Below, in pieces: positions 1-5,679 of a DNA stretch of 5,705 bases. The stretch is taken from contig JAPOON010000552.1 of NCBI GenBank assembly GCA_026713405.1, positions 1-5,705 of the forward strand. The letters run 5' to 3'. Source of the stretch: Gammaproteobacteria bacterium (lineage in GTDB: Bacteria; Pseudomonadota; Gammaproteobacteria; Pseudomonadales; Azotimanducaceae_A). Under the pieces are notes generated by a model. The model ran no database searches, was not told where the DNA came from, and saw only the letters and a list, made by a program, of their open reading frames with translations. Within the stretch, counting starts at the first letter, position 1, and each line of letters starts with the position of its first letter. Both the position numbers and the translations under genes were made by a program.

Positions 1-719
1 CCGGGCAATTGCACGGCCCGGGCATTCTCGAGCCGCTCCTGGATGCGCAGCCCCGCCCGGGCAGGGGTCATCTGGTCTTCTTCACCGAGGACAACCAAAG
101 TGGGGCACGAGACGGGCGCGTCGATCTCGTCCGGCTGAAAGCCGTTGCAGGCACACAAGTCCGCGTGGAACACGCCGGGGCCGCTGGTTTCCAGCAGCCG
201 CTGGCCCGTGCCCAGCATCCACATGCCCGGGTTCTCGTTGGCGCCAAGCCTCGCCCCGGCGCTGTGGCTCCAGGTATTGGCCATGTCGATCGCCGCGTGG
301 TCGTCGTCCTCGGCCGCACTCAGCAGCACATTGGTCACCGGCATGGGCGCGGAAATCCCCAGCAGAGCGAGGGCCCGGCAACGTTCGGGATGCAGCGCGG
401 CCAACGCGAACGCGATGAGCGCTCCCATGCTGTGCCCCGCTATTGCCGCCGCTCCCAGGCCTGCTGCATCCATGGCCCTGACTACCCAATGGGCCAGTTC
501 CCGGACATCATTCCTGGCCGGCCCCCGGCTGCGCCCGTGCCCGGGGAGGTCCGGCGCCAGTACGTTCAGACCCGTGCGGGCGAAATGTCGCGCAGGCATG
601 ACCCAGACGCTGTGATCCATGCCCGCGCCGTGTATGAACACCACCGCCGGATTGTCCGCCCGATGGTGGCCGGTACCGGTCGATGCGAAAGCCGTCTTGC
701 CGTCCACCTTGAACTTCAT
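1..719 (-). CDS. alpha/beta hydrolase, 3' end cut by the window edge
   Basis: The protein starts at the ATG at 719-717 and stays open to the left edge, giving 239 visible codons. It has the alpha/beta hydrolase order: oxyanion-hole motif HGAG at residues 30-33, the strand and turn APDLPGHGRS at about 55-64, the nucleophile elbow GHSMG with Ser97, and a later strand ending in VVLGEEDQMTP, which supplies the probable acid. The catalytic His should lie beyond the edge. No signal peptide is seen, so it is probably cytoplasmic. The nucleophile is Ser, unlike the Asp of the epoxide-hydrolase-like gene at 2730. The ATG overlaps the metY stop codon as ATGA, so translation is probably coupled to metY. 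It is not MetX: it lacks the GGSMGG-type elbow I expect of homoserine O-acetyltransferases and appears shorter. Esterase, thioesterase or C-C hydrolase are all possible; the substrate is unknown. Confidence 0.9.
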   Translation of the reverse strand, partial: MKFKVDGKTAFASTGTGHHRADNPAVVFIHGAGMDHSVWVMPARHFARTGLNVLAPDLPGHGRSRGPARNDVRELAHWVVRAMDAAGLGAAAIAGHSMGALIAFALAALHPERCRALALLGISAPMPVTNVLLSAAEDDDHAAIDMANTWSHSAGARLGANENPGMWMLGTGQRLLETSGPGVFHADLCACNGFQPDEIDAPVSCPTLVVLGEEDQMTPARAGLRIQERLENARAVQLP

Positions 720-2026
720 GACCGAAGCTCCTTTTCGACGCGGCGCAAGGCGCCCCGCAGGTCGTTGATCAGGTCGTCCGGGTCTTCCAGGCCGATGGAA
801 AGCCGGATCAGACCCTCGCCGATACCGGCTGCCGCAAGGGCATCCGCGTCCATGCGGTGGTGGGTGGTGCTGGCCGGGTGGATAACCAGCGACTTGGCGT
901 CTCCCACGTTGGCGAGATGCGAAAAGATGCGCAGCGCCTCGATGAGCGTCCGGCCCGCCGGCCGTCCGCCCTGAACGGTGAAGCCGAATACCGCGCCCGC
1001 CCCCCTTGGCAGAAGCTGTTTTGCCAGTTCGTGATCCGGATGCTCCGGCAGGCTCGGATGGCTGACGGATTCCACCAGCGGATGCGCCGCCAGGAACTCC
1101 ACCACCTGCTCGGTATTGGCAACGTGGCGTGCCATCCGGATCGGCAGGGTCTCCAGGCCCTGCAGCACCTGGAATGCGGTCATCGGCGCCATGCAGGCCC
1201 CGAAATCCCGGATGCCCTCCTTGCGTGCCCGGGTAATGAACGCCTGGGGGCCGAACTCCTCGCCGAACACCAGGTCGTGGAAGCCCGGGTAGGTCTCGTT
1301 GATGGTGGGAAAGTTGCCGGACTCCCAGTCGAATGTGCCGCCGTCCACCAGCAACCCGCCGATGACGACGCCATGGCCGCTGAGGAACTTGGTGGCGGAG
1401 TGCAGCACCAGGTCTGCGCCGAGGGCGATGGGCCGGCACAGGTAGGGTGTGGAGAAGGTGGCATCCACGAGCAGGGGCACCTGGGCGCCGTGGGCCACTT
1501 CGGCGATCAGCGGGACATTCAGCACCTCGAGCCCCGGGTTGCCGAGAATCTCGCCGAACAGCAGCCTGGTTTCCGGGCGCACTGCCGCCGCGAAGGCATC
1601 GACGTCGCGCGGGTCGACGAACGTGGTCTCGATGCCGAACCGCGGCAGGGTGTATTCGAGAAGATTGTGCGTACCGCCGTAGAGCGAGCGGCTGGCGACG
1701 ATATGGTCGCCCGCGGAACAGATGGTGGCCACGGCCAGGTGCATGGCCGCCTGGCCGCTGGCGGTGGCGATGGCGCCGACCCCGCCGTCGAGCGCTGCGA
1801 TGCGTTCCTCGAGCACCGCATTGGTCGGATTGGACAGGCGCGAGTAGACGTGCCCGGCACGTTCTATGTTGAACAGCCCGGCGGCGAAGTCGGAGTCCGG
1901 GAACACGAAGGATGCCGATTGGTAGATGGGCGTCGCCCGGGCACGGGTCACCGGGTCGGGCGCCTGGCCCGCATGCAGGGCCAATGTGTCGAAACCCGTG
2001 GGTCTCGGGCTCTTGTGCTTGCTCAT
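716..2026 (-). CDS. metY: O-acetylhomoserine sulfhydrylase / PLP-dependent trans-sulfuration-family enzyme
   Basis: This 436-residue enzyme belongs to the Cys/Met-metabolism PLP family and probably makes homocysteine from O-acetylhomoserine and sulfide in the cytoplasm. Visible landmarks are the N-terminal [11 protein letters not shown] at about 32-42, YSRLSNPT at 61-68, ASGQAA at 89-94 (phosphate-binding loop), SLYGGT at 114-119 with Tyr117 expected to stack on [11 protein letters not shown] at 187-194 with Asp188 for the pyridine nitrogen, and [10 protein letters not shown] at 210-219 with Lys213 as the Schiff-base lysine. [10 protein letters not shown] at 383-392 and IRLSIGLED at 407-415 (Arg408 for the substrate carboxylate) complete the site. 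The length and the insertion around 225-260 fit MetY better than the roughly 390-residue MetB/MetC/MetZ. An O-succinylhomoserine or other acyl substrate cannot be excluded. The start is supported by GGTGAG eight bases upstream. The stop overlaps the next ATG. Confidence 0.93.
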   Translation of the reverse strand: MSKHKSPRPTGFDTLALHAGQAPDPVTRARATPIYQSASFVFPDSDFAAGLFNIERAGHVYSRLSNPTNAVLEERIAALDGGVGAIATASGQAAMHLAVATICSAGDHIVASRSLYGGTHNLLEYTLPRFGIETTFVDPRDVDAFAAAVRPETRLLFGEILGNPGLEVLNVPLIAEVAHGAQVPLLVDATFSTPYLCRPIALGADLVLHSATKFLSGHGVVIGGLLVDGGTFDWESGNFPTINETYPGFHDLVFGEEFGPQAFITRARKEGIRDFGACMAPMTAFQVLQGLETLPIRMARHVANTEQVVEFLAAHPLVESVSHPSLPEHPDHELAKQLLPRGAGAVFGFTVQGGRPAGRTLIEALRIFSHLANVGDAKSLVIHPASTTHHRMDADALAAAGIGEGLIRLSIGLEDPDDLINDLRGALRRVEKELRS

Positions 2027-2034
2027 GGGGAACG

Positions 2035-2040
2035 CTCACC
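2035..2040 (-). promoter_or_regulatory. ribosome binding site of metY
   Basis: On the minus strand the hexamer GGTGAG lies eight bases before the ATG at 2026-2024. It is a reasonable match to the anti-Shine-Dalgarno complement and supports this start. Confidence 0.6.
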
Positions 2041-2180
2041 GCTTGAAATCGCGCGGCAACTGTACCCGGAACCGGCGCCGTTACGCGAGATGCCTGTACG
2101 GCGCAACCACGGGCTTTCGCGGAACAAAACGCGATTTGATTTGTTTTGACACTCTGGAACAAGCGCCAGCACCGGGCAGC

Positions 2181-2290
2181 GAGTTTGCATGCGGGGCTTC
2201 CCTTTCGGCGCACCGGCCTCTTTGTCTTGGTGCACGCAAGGCGTTTGGACGAGCTTAACGCGCCGAAAGGGAAGCCCCGCATGCAAACTC
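2181..2290. repeat. perfect 31-bp inverted repeat around a 48-nt loop
   Basis: Bases 2181-2211 are the exact reverse complement of 2260-2290, with no mismatch over 31 bp; pairing stops cleanly at both ends. The loop (2212-2259) holds only a small CTTG/CAAG stem around GTGCAC. As RNA from either strand this would be a very stable hairpin. On the plus strand the right arm is followed by TTTTCT, as in an intrinsic terminator, but no plus-strand gene lies upstream. On the minus strand, where the peptide gene and metY are read, no T-run follows. It could be a terminator or processing signal between those genes, a small non-autonomous palindromic element (no target duplication is obvious), or part of a small RNA. 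The repeat is certain; its role is not. Confidence 0.9.
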
Positions 2291-2315
2291 TTTTCTGAAA
2301 TCCGGAGTTGTTCCC

Positions 2316-2329
2316 CGCGCTTTAGCGCG
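2316..2329. repeat. short GC-rich hairpin downstream of the peptide gene
   Basis: A 14-base palindrome with arms CGCGC and GCGCG around a TTTA/TAAA loop lies 57 bases past the peptide stop codon. It could weakly help end or stabilise the peptide transcript, but there is no T-run after it on the minus strand. Confidence 0.35.
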
Positions 2330-2385
2330 CCACGTCAGCGTTCCGGTGGGCCGGGTTGGAAACTTTCATGGAACATTCTTCCAAC

Positions 2386-2610
2386 TCAGGCAGGGAGAAC
2401 CGGCAACGCCGGGCCGGGCCAGAACGGATAGGGCACCGGGCCGGGCCGGGGGCGCGGGGGAAGAGGGGTGGGAATCGGCACGATAATTGGAAGCAGGCCG
2501 GGAAACGGCGCAAACGGCGGCCACAGGCCGGGCCGGCAACCGCCGAAGAATCCTCCGCTTACCTGATCGAGTTCCCTCGCGGCAAGGATGTGAATCGCAT
2601 TGTCCTGCAT
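2386..2610 (-). CDS. double-glycine-leader, proline-rich peptide precursor (bacteriocin/microcin-like)
   Basis: This 74-residue precursor starts at the ATG at 2610-2608 and ends with TGA at 2388-2386. Residues 1-20 form a classic double-glycine leader: Leu9 (-12), Glu13 (-8), Leu14 (-7), Val17 (-4), Ser18, Gly19-Gly20, matching the L-S-x2-E-L-x2-I/V-x-G-G pattern cut by C39-peptidase ABC exporters. Predicted cleavage after Gly20 leaves a 54-residue core beginning FFGGCRPG. The core has 20 prolines (37%), many in P-x-P spacing, including PPRPRPGPVPYP at 51-62. It has eight aromatic residues, one Cys (25), three Arg (26, 53, 55), no Lys and no acidic residue, so it is cationic and probably polyproline-II-like. 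The frame is open further upstream, but TGAGGA seven bases before this ATG and the leader both fix the start here. Antimicrobial activity is inferred; another secreted or signalling role is possible. I do not recognise a named family, and no exporter or immunity gene is visible. Confidence 0.78.
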   Translation of the reverse strand: MQDNAIHILAARELDQVSGGFFGGCRPGLWPPFAPFPGLLPIIVPIPTPLPPRPRPGPVPYPFWPGPALPVLPA

Positions 2611-2617
2611 TGGATTG

Positions 2618-2623
2618 TCCTCA
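2618..2623 (-). promoter_or_regulatory. ribosome binding site of the proline-rich peptide gene
   Basis: TGAGGA on the minus strand, seven bases before the ATG at 2610, is among the best Shine-Dalgarno sequences in the window. It selects the 74-codon form over the longer upstream frame, and is evidence that the gene is really translated. Confidence 0.75.
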
Positions 2624-2729
2624 TGGTTAGAAAATCTGGAACTGAAAGGTATCAAGCCCGGCGCCTCCGCTCTGTAAGCCGAAGACGTTTGCCGGTACCC
2701 TACTTTGCCCCCAATCGAGTGTGCGACGA

Positions 2730-3665
2730 ATGCTCCACTTCCCCGAACCCGACCACATCGCCACAAACGGCATAGAACTCGAAGTCTTCAGCGCCGGTGC
2801 CGGCCGCCCCGTGGTACTGTGCCACGGCTGGCCGGAACTGGCCTGGTCCTGGCGCCACCAGGTGCCGCCGCTTGCCGATGCCGGGTATCACGTGCTCGCC
2901 CCGAATCAGCGGGGCTACGGCCGCTCTTCACGCCCCGACGAGGTGGCCGCCTACGACATCGCCCACTTGACCGACGACCTGATCGGCCTGCTCGACCACC
3001 ACGGGTACGACAACGCCCTGTTCGTCGGCCACGACTGGGGGGCGATCGTCGTCTGGGCGATGGCGGTCCTGCACCCGGAACGAACGGCGGGGGTCATCAA
3101 CCTGAGCGTGCCGTACCTGGACCGCGGCAGCCGCGAGTGGGTCGGCGTGTGGGAGGAATTCGGCGGCCAGGACTTCTACATCGTTCACTTCAACCGGCAG
3201 CCCGGGGTGGCCGACGCCGTGTTCGATGCCAATGTCGGACGGTTTCTGAACAACCTGTACAGGGCCGGACAGTGGAACGGGCCCGCACCGGATCTGGGTC
3301 CCGGCATGATGCTGATCAACCTGGCGCAGACAAACAGCCCGCCTGGGGAGCCGATCATGAGCGATGCGGAACTGCAGGTGTTCGTGCGGTCATTCGAACA
3401 CTCGGGCTTCACCGGCGGCATCAACTGGTACCGCAACTTCACCCGCAACTGGGAAATACTCGGCGCCTACGAACAGCGGGTGGATCAGCCGGCACTCGCC
3501 ATCTTCGGCAAGCACGACCTGGTGCAGCGCTCCGGCAACCTGGCCGACTTCGTTCCGAACGTCGAGGTCGCCGAACTCGACTGCGGCCACTGGATTCAGC
3601 AGGAGCGCCCGGAAGAGACCACCGGGCTGATGCTCGACTGGATGGCCCGGAACTATCCGGCCTGA
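2730..3665 (+). CDS. epoxide-hydrolase-type alpha/beta hydrolase
   Basis: This 311-residue cytoplasmic enzyme has the full signature of soluble epoxide hydrolases: HGWP at 32-35 (oxyanion hole), the strand and turn APNQRGYGRSSRP at about 57-69, and the elbow GHDWG at 100-104 with Asp102 as nucleophile. The cap carries Tyr150 (FYIVHF-NRQPG) and Tyr234 (NWYRN), which should polarise the epoxide oxygen. Asp263 (FGKHDLV) and His287 (DCGHW) complete the triad. Hydrolysis of an epoxide to a diol is therefore likely. Some relatives act as haloalkane or fluoroacetate dehalogenases, but the two cap tyrosines argue for epoxide. The substrate is unknown. I prefer the ATG at 2730, although an in-frame GTG at 2721 is possible; neither has a strong ribosome binding site (CGACGA lies just before the ATG). 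The gene diverges from the peptide gene, with 119 bases between the starts, and its last 13 bases overlap the convergent thioesterase gene. Confidence 0.92.
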   Translation: MLHFPEPDHIATNGIELEVFSAGAGRPVVLCHGWPELAWSWRHQVPPLADAGYHVLAPNQRGYGRSSRPDEVAAYDIAHLTDDLIGLLDHHGYDNALFVGHDWGAIVVWAMAVLHPERTAGVINLSVPYLDRGSREWVGVWEEFGGQDFYIVHFNRQPGVADAVFDANVGRFLNNLYRAGQWNGPAPDLGPGMMLINLAQTNSPPGEPIMSDAELQVFVRSFEHSGFTGGINWYRNFTRNWEILGAYEQRVDQPALAIFGKHDLVQRSGNLADFVPNVEVAELDCGHWIQQERPEETTGLMLDWMARNYPA

Positions 3666-4054
3666 ATCATGAAGCTGCCGGTGGCTTCCGCGACCACCGC
3701 CTCGTCCACCTGCTGAATGACCTTTCCTTCCATCTGCGCAAGCCGCCCCCTGCGCTTGACGCAGCGGCCCTCCAGCCGAACCGCGGTGCCGATGGGAAGC
3801 TCGGCCCGGTAGCGGATGTCGGCCCGTGCCGTAAAACTCTTGATGCCCTTCAGCCAGAGCCAGTTGGCCATGACGTCGTCGAGCAGGCTGAAGACGATGC
3901 CGCCGTGGGTGACGTCACGGTATCCGGTGTGCCGGCTGTCCGGCGTGAACTCTGCCCGGCACACGTCGTCTTCGATGCGAAACCGCACATTGAGTCCGAT
4001 CGGATTGCCGGGTCCGCACACGAAACAGCGGTTGGCTTCGTCATCCAGGGGCAT
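3653..4054 (-). CDS. hotdog-fold thioesterase, PaaI/4HBT type
   Basis: This 133-residue protein is the usual size for a single hotdog domain, a cytoplasmic fold that hydrolyses acyl-CoA or aryl-CoA thioesters as dimers or tetramers. The N-terminal CFVCGPGNPIGLN (10-22) is a motif often seen in PaaI-like thioesterases. HGGIVFSLLDDVM (50-62) carries the HGG loop and an acidic residue (Asp59 or Asp60) on the central helix, where the catalytic acid is expected. The segment RYRAELPIGTAVRLEGR (81-97) matches the conserved strand pair that follows. The frame is open upstream for about 108 more codons, but this ATG has GAGG seven bases before it and begins directly before the conserved motif, while the upstream stretch resembles no protein. 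The stop (TAG, 3655-3653) lies inside the end of the convergent hydrolase gene. The acyl substrate is unknown. Confidence 0.9.
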   Translation of the reverse strand: MPLDDEANRCFVCGPGNPIGLNVRFRIEDDVCRAEFTPDSRHTGYRDVTHGGIVFSLLDDVMANWLWLKGIKSFTARADIRYRAELPIGTAVRLEGRCVKRRGRLAQMEGKVIQQVDEAVVAEATGSFMIQAG

Positions 4055-4061
4055 TGGCAGG

Positions 4062-4065
4062 CCTC
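4062..4065 (-). promoter_or_regulatory. ribosome binding site of the thioesterase gene
   Basis: GAGG on the minus strand, seven bases before the ATG at 4054, decides the start over the longer open frame that continues upstream. Confidence 0.6.
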
Positions 4066-4142
4066 GGTGATTTCCCGCGCGAAGGTTATCACCATCGGGG
4101 CAAACGGACGCCTCCCCGCCAAACGCACCTGCCGCCGGCTTG

Positions 4143-4151
4143 TGGTAGGGT
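4143..4151 (+). promoter_or_regulatory. possible extended -10 promoter of the Nudix gene
   Basis: TGGTAGGGT has the TGn extension followed by a hexamer with T, A and final T in -10 positions, 29 bases before the TTG start. No good -35 is seen 16-18 bases upstream. It would give a short leader of roughly 20-25 bases. This is a weak call. Confidence 0.25.
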
Positions 4152-4180
4152 CCGCGCTTCCCGTCCGTCCAGACCCGACC

Positions 4181-4786
4181 TTGAGCGACCTGCCCACCAT
4201 CCGCAAACGGCTCGCCACCTACACCGGCAACACGTTCAGTCCCGATCGGCGAACGCGCCAGGCCGCCGTCGCCGTCGTGCTGCGCGAGTTCTCGAACGGC
4301 ACCGAGGTCCTGTTCATCAAGCGCGCCATAAAGCCCGGCGATCCCTGGTCCGGGCAGATGTCCTTTCCGGGCGGACACCGCGACCCCACCGACAGCGGGC
4401 TCAAGGCGGCAGCCATGCGCGAAACCCTAGAGGAGGTGGGGCTGGACCTCGAGGGTGAGGCTTATCTCGGCGCCCTGGATCATCACTGGGCCGCACCGCG
4501 CGGCCGACGCCTCGACATGCTGATCGCCCCGCACGTCTTCGAAATCGAAGGCGACCCCCCCTTCGAACTGAACTACGAGGTGGACGAGACAGTCTGGGCG
4601 CCACTCGAGCCGATGGTGCAGAACGAGTTGCACGACACCGAAACGCTTTCGATCACGGGCACCCCGACGGTGTTCAACGGCTACCGCCTGGCCGGCGGCC
4701 ACTTCGTCTGGGGGCTTACCTACCGGATGCTGAAGGATTTCTTCCGGACCCTGGATCCCGGCTGGGCCGAGGTCGATCGGGAGTGA
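4181..4786 (+). CDS. Nudix hydrolase, CoA-pyrophosphatase-like
   Basis: With the TTG start the protein has 201 residues, the usual size for bacterial CoA-pyrophosphatase-like (NudL-type) Nudix enzymes, which split CoA and its oxidised or acyl forms into phosphopantetheine and 3',5'-ADP. The segment AAVAVVLRE (28-36), LFIKRA (44-49), then GQMSFPGG (58-65) leads into the Nudix box, whose metal-binding core RETLEEVGL lies at 80-88 (Glu81, Glu84, Glu85). The FPGG lead-in followed by DP-x-D spacing is that of CoA-type members. The usual LRxHxGQV element is replaced by GDPWSGQM, so the exact substrate is less certain. No ATG is available before the conserved N-terminus: the choice is TTG at 4181 or GTG at 4142, and neither has a clear ribosome binding site. 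I chose TTG because MSDLPTIRKRL fits the family's N-terminus. The gene diverges from the thioesterase gene. Confidence 0.85.
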   Translation: MSDLPTIRKRLATYTGNTFSPDRRTRQAAVAVVLREFSNGTEVLFIKRAIKPGDPWSGQMSFPGGHRDPTDSGLKAAAMRETLEEVGLDLEGEAYLGALDHHWAAPRGRRLDMLIAPHVFEIEGDPPFELNYEVDETVWAPLEPMVQNELHDTETLSITGTPTVFNGYRLAGGHFVWGLTYRMLKDFFRTLDPGWAEVDRE

Positions 4787-4869
4787 GCCCTATTGGGGCC
4801 TGAAGGAATCCGCGCGATCCAGATTCGCAATCGGCGATAGGAAACCCGCCGGTTCGGGGCATCGCCCGG

Positions 4870-5562
4870 TCAGCCTTCGCCTCCCAACAACTGCCCCGCG
4901 GTGCCGTCGGCGTCGGAAACCTCCCCTTCGGCCGCGGCGCCCTGCGACTCCTCCAGGCCGAGGATCAGCGACGGCGCCACGAAGTCCTTCATCATTTCCC
5001 GCAAGCGGAATTCGTTGCTGGCGAAGGGGAAATTGACCGTCTGCAACGACATGACGACGAACATGCACCACTCCACGTACTTCTCGAGGGTGACCCCTTC
5101 GCGCAGACGGCCCTGCCGCTTCGCACGATCGTAGGTAGGGCGCGACCAGGCCATGGCCGCCTTGTAGCAGGCGGCAAACGAGTCGTCGATGCGCTCGTAG
5201 AGTTGTGCGCTGTTGTTGGCGAACAGCAGCTTCAGGGCCGGACGGCGGCGCAACTGGCGAATGAACCAGACGATGTCGTCGATGATCTGTTCCTCGAGGC
5301 CCACGTGCTCGTAGCGCTGGGTCTCGAAATCGGCCATCAGGGTTTCGAAATCACGGGTCACCGCCTGGTTCAGCACATCGTCTGCGTCCTTGAAATAGCG
5401 GTAGAAGGTGGTTCGGCCGAGGCCCGCCCGATCGATGATGGCGCTGACCGTCGTGTTGTCGGTTCCCTGGCTGAGATAGAGCGCTACCGCGGTATCGAGG
5501 ATGGCGCGGCGGGTATCTTCGGTACGCGCCTGCGGACGGCTCGGGCCGTTTCTGCTGCTCAT
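4870..5562 (-). CDS. TetR-family transcriptional regulator
   Basis: A 230-residue protein with an N-terminal TetR DNA-binding domain: ARTEDTRRAILDTAVALYLSQ at about 12-32, then the helix-turn-helix from TVSAIIDRAGLGRTTFYRYF (38-57), with the characteristic RTTFYRYF recognition region. Residues about 60-205 form an all-helical ligand and dimer domain that I cannot assign to a ligand class. The last roughly 25 residues are Gly/Ala/Glu-rich and probably disordered. It should act as a dimeric repressor. The start is the ATG at 5562-5560; a TTG three codons upstream (5571) is possible but has no ribosome binding site. The gene converges with the Nudix gene, 83 bases apart, so that gene is an unlikely direct target. 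Autoregulation, or control of a divergent gene beyond the right edge, is more likely. Two palindromes upstream are candidate operators. Confidence 0.92.
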   Translation of the reverse strand: MSSRNGPSRPQARTEDTRRAILDTAVALYLSQGTDNTTVSAIIDRAGLGRTTFYRYFKDADDVLNQAVTRDFETLMADFETQRYEHVGLEEQIIDDIVWFIRQLRRRPALKLLFANNSAQLYERIDDSFAACYKAAMAWSRPTYDRAKRQGRLREGVTLEKYVEWCMFVVMSLQTVNFPFASNEFRLREMMKDFVAPSLILGLEESQGAAAEGEVSDADGTAGQLLGGEG

Positions 5563-5574
5563 CCCAAGCAAGCT

Positions 5575-5592
5575 ATCAAAAACCCCTTTGAT
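5575..5592. promoter_or_regulatory. palindrome just upstream of tetR, candidate operator
   Basis: ATCAAA at 5575-5580 and TTTGAT at 5587-5592 are perfect 6-bp arms separated by six bases (18 bp in all), 12 bases before the regulator's ATG. A dimeric repressor bound here would block its own transcription. An mRNA hairpin is an alternative reading. Confidence 0.4.
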
Positions 5593-5663
5593 TCTCTACA
5601 GCCCGTCTTCCAAACCGGAACAGAACACCCGATTACATCCTCTTTCTGAGTCATTAAAGAACA

Positions 5664-5679
5664 ATTCATACCCATGAAT
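5664..5679. promoter_or_regulatory. palindrome in the tetR upstream region, candidate operator
   Basis: ATTCAT at 5664-5669 and ATGAAT at 5674-5679 are perfect 6-bp arms around ACCC (16 bp in all). They lie about 100 bases upstream of the regulator start, in the most AT-rich stretch of the window, where promoters for the regulator and for any divergent gene to the right would be expected. Size and symmetry suit a TetR-family operator, but nothing links it directly to this regulator. Confidence 0.4.

Larger units (their letters stand above)
2027..2385. other. non-coding gap between the peptide gene and metY
   Basis: These 359 bases contain no convincing gene. They hold the metY ribosome binding site and the long inverted repeat at 2181-2290. 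Between them is an A/T-richer patch (about 2121-2150) that may contain the metY promoter: on the minus strand TTGTTC (2162-2157) and TCAAAT (2139-2134) are 17 bases apart, a poor -35 and a fair -10. A short GC hairpin lies at 2316-2329. I looked for a SAM- or SAH-responsive riboswitch leader before metY and could not recognise one by eye. Confidence 0.6.

Noticed and set aside
2146..2151. Perfect TTGACA -35 hexamer on the plus strand
   Set aside because: No -10-like hexamer lies 16-18 bases downstream and no plus-strand gene follows for more than 500 bases.
2027..2180. SAM- or SAH-riboswitch leader for metY
   Set aside because: I could not match the conserved core of any SAM/SAH class by eye. 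A covariance-model search of this stretch on the minus strand would settle it.
2181..2290. Inverted repeat as an integron attC site
   Set aside because: GCTTAAC at 2253-2259 resembles one core half-site, but there is no paired GTTRRRY at the opposite end, no integrase, and attC arms are normally imperfect.
2121..2314. Three copies of GGAACAA or its complement (2121-2127, 2156-2162, 2308-2314) as regulator sites
   Set aside because: Seven-base matches with irregular spacing and mixed orientation are near chance level.
2626..2655. Promoter for the peptide gene: TTGATA and TCTAAC, 18 bases apart on the minus strand
   Set aside because: The -35 is good, but the implied start of transcription would fall inside the ribosome binding site and remove part of it.
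2721..2729. GTG start three codons upstream for the epoxide-hydrolase-like gene
   Set aside because: It is possible, but it has no better ribosome binding site than the ATG at 2730 and adds nothing conserved.
2611..2766. N-terminal extension of the proline-rich peptide frame
   Set aside because: It would run into the start of the divergent hydrolase, has no leader-like features, and is made unnecessary by the strong ribosome binding site and leader at 2610.
2705..4180. A plus-strand frame open from 2705 through to the Nudix domain, suggesting a large fusion protein
   Set aside because: The part before about 4181 is out of frame with the well-supported hydrolase at 2730-3665 and antisense to the thioesterase, is Arg/Pro-rich and shows no domain. 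Only the Nudix part is real.
4833..4866. Terminator between the convergent Nudix and TetR genes (GGCGAT and ATCGCC arms, with a nested CCCG/CGGG)
   Set aside because: The stems are only 4-6 bp with unpaired bases between them and no T-run on either strand, so it is too weak to annotate.
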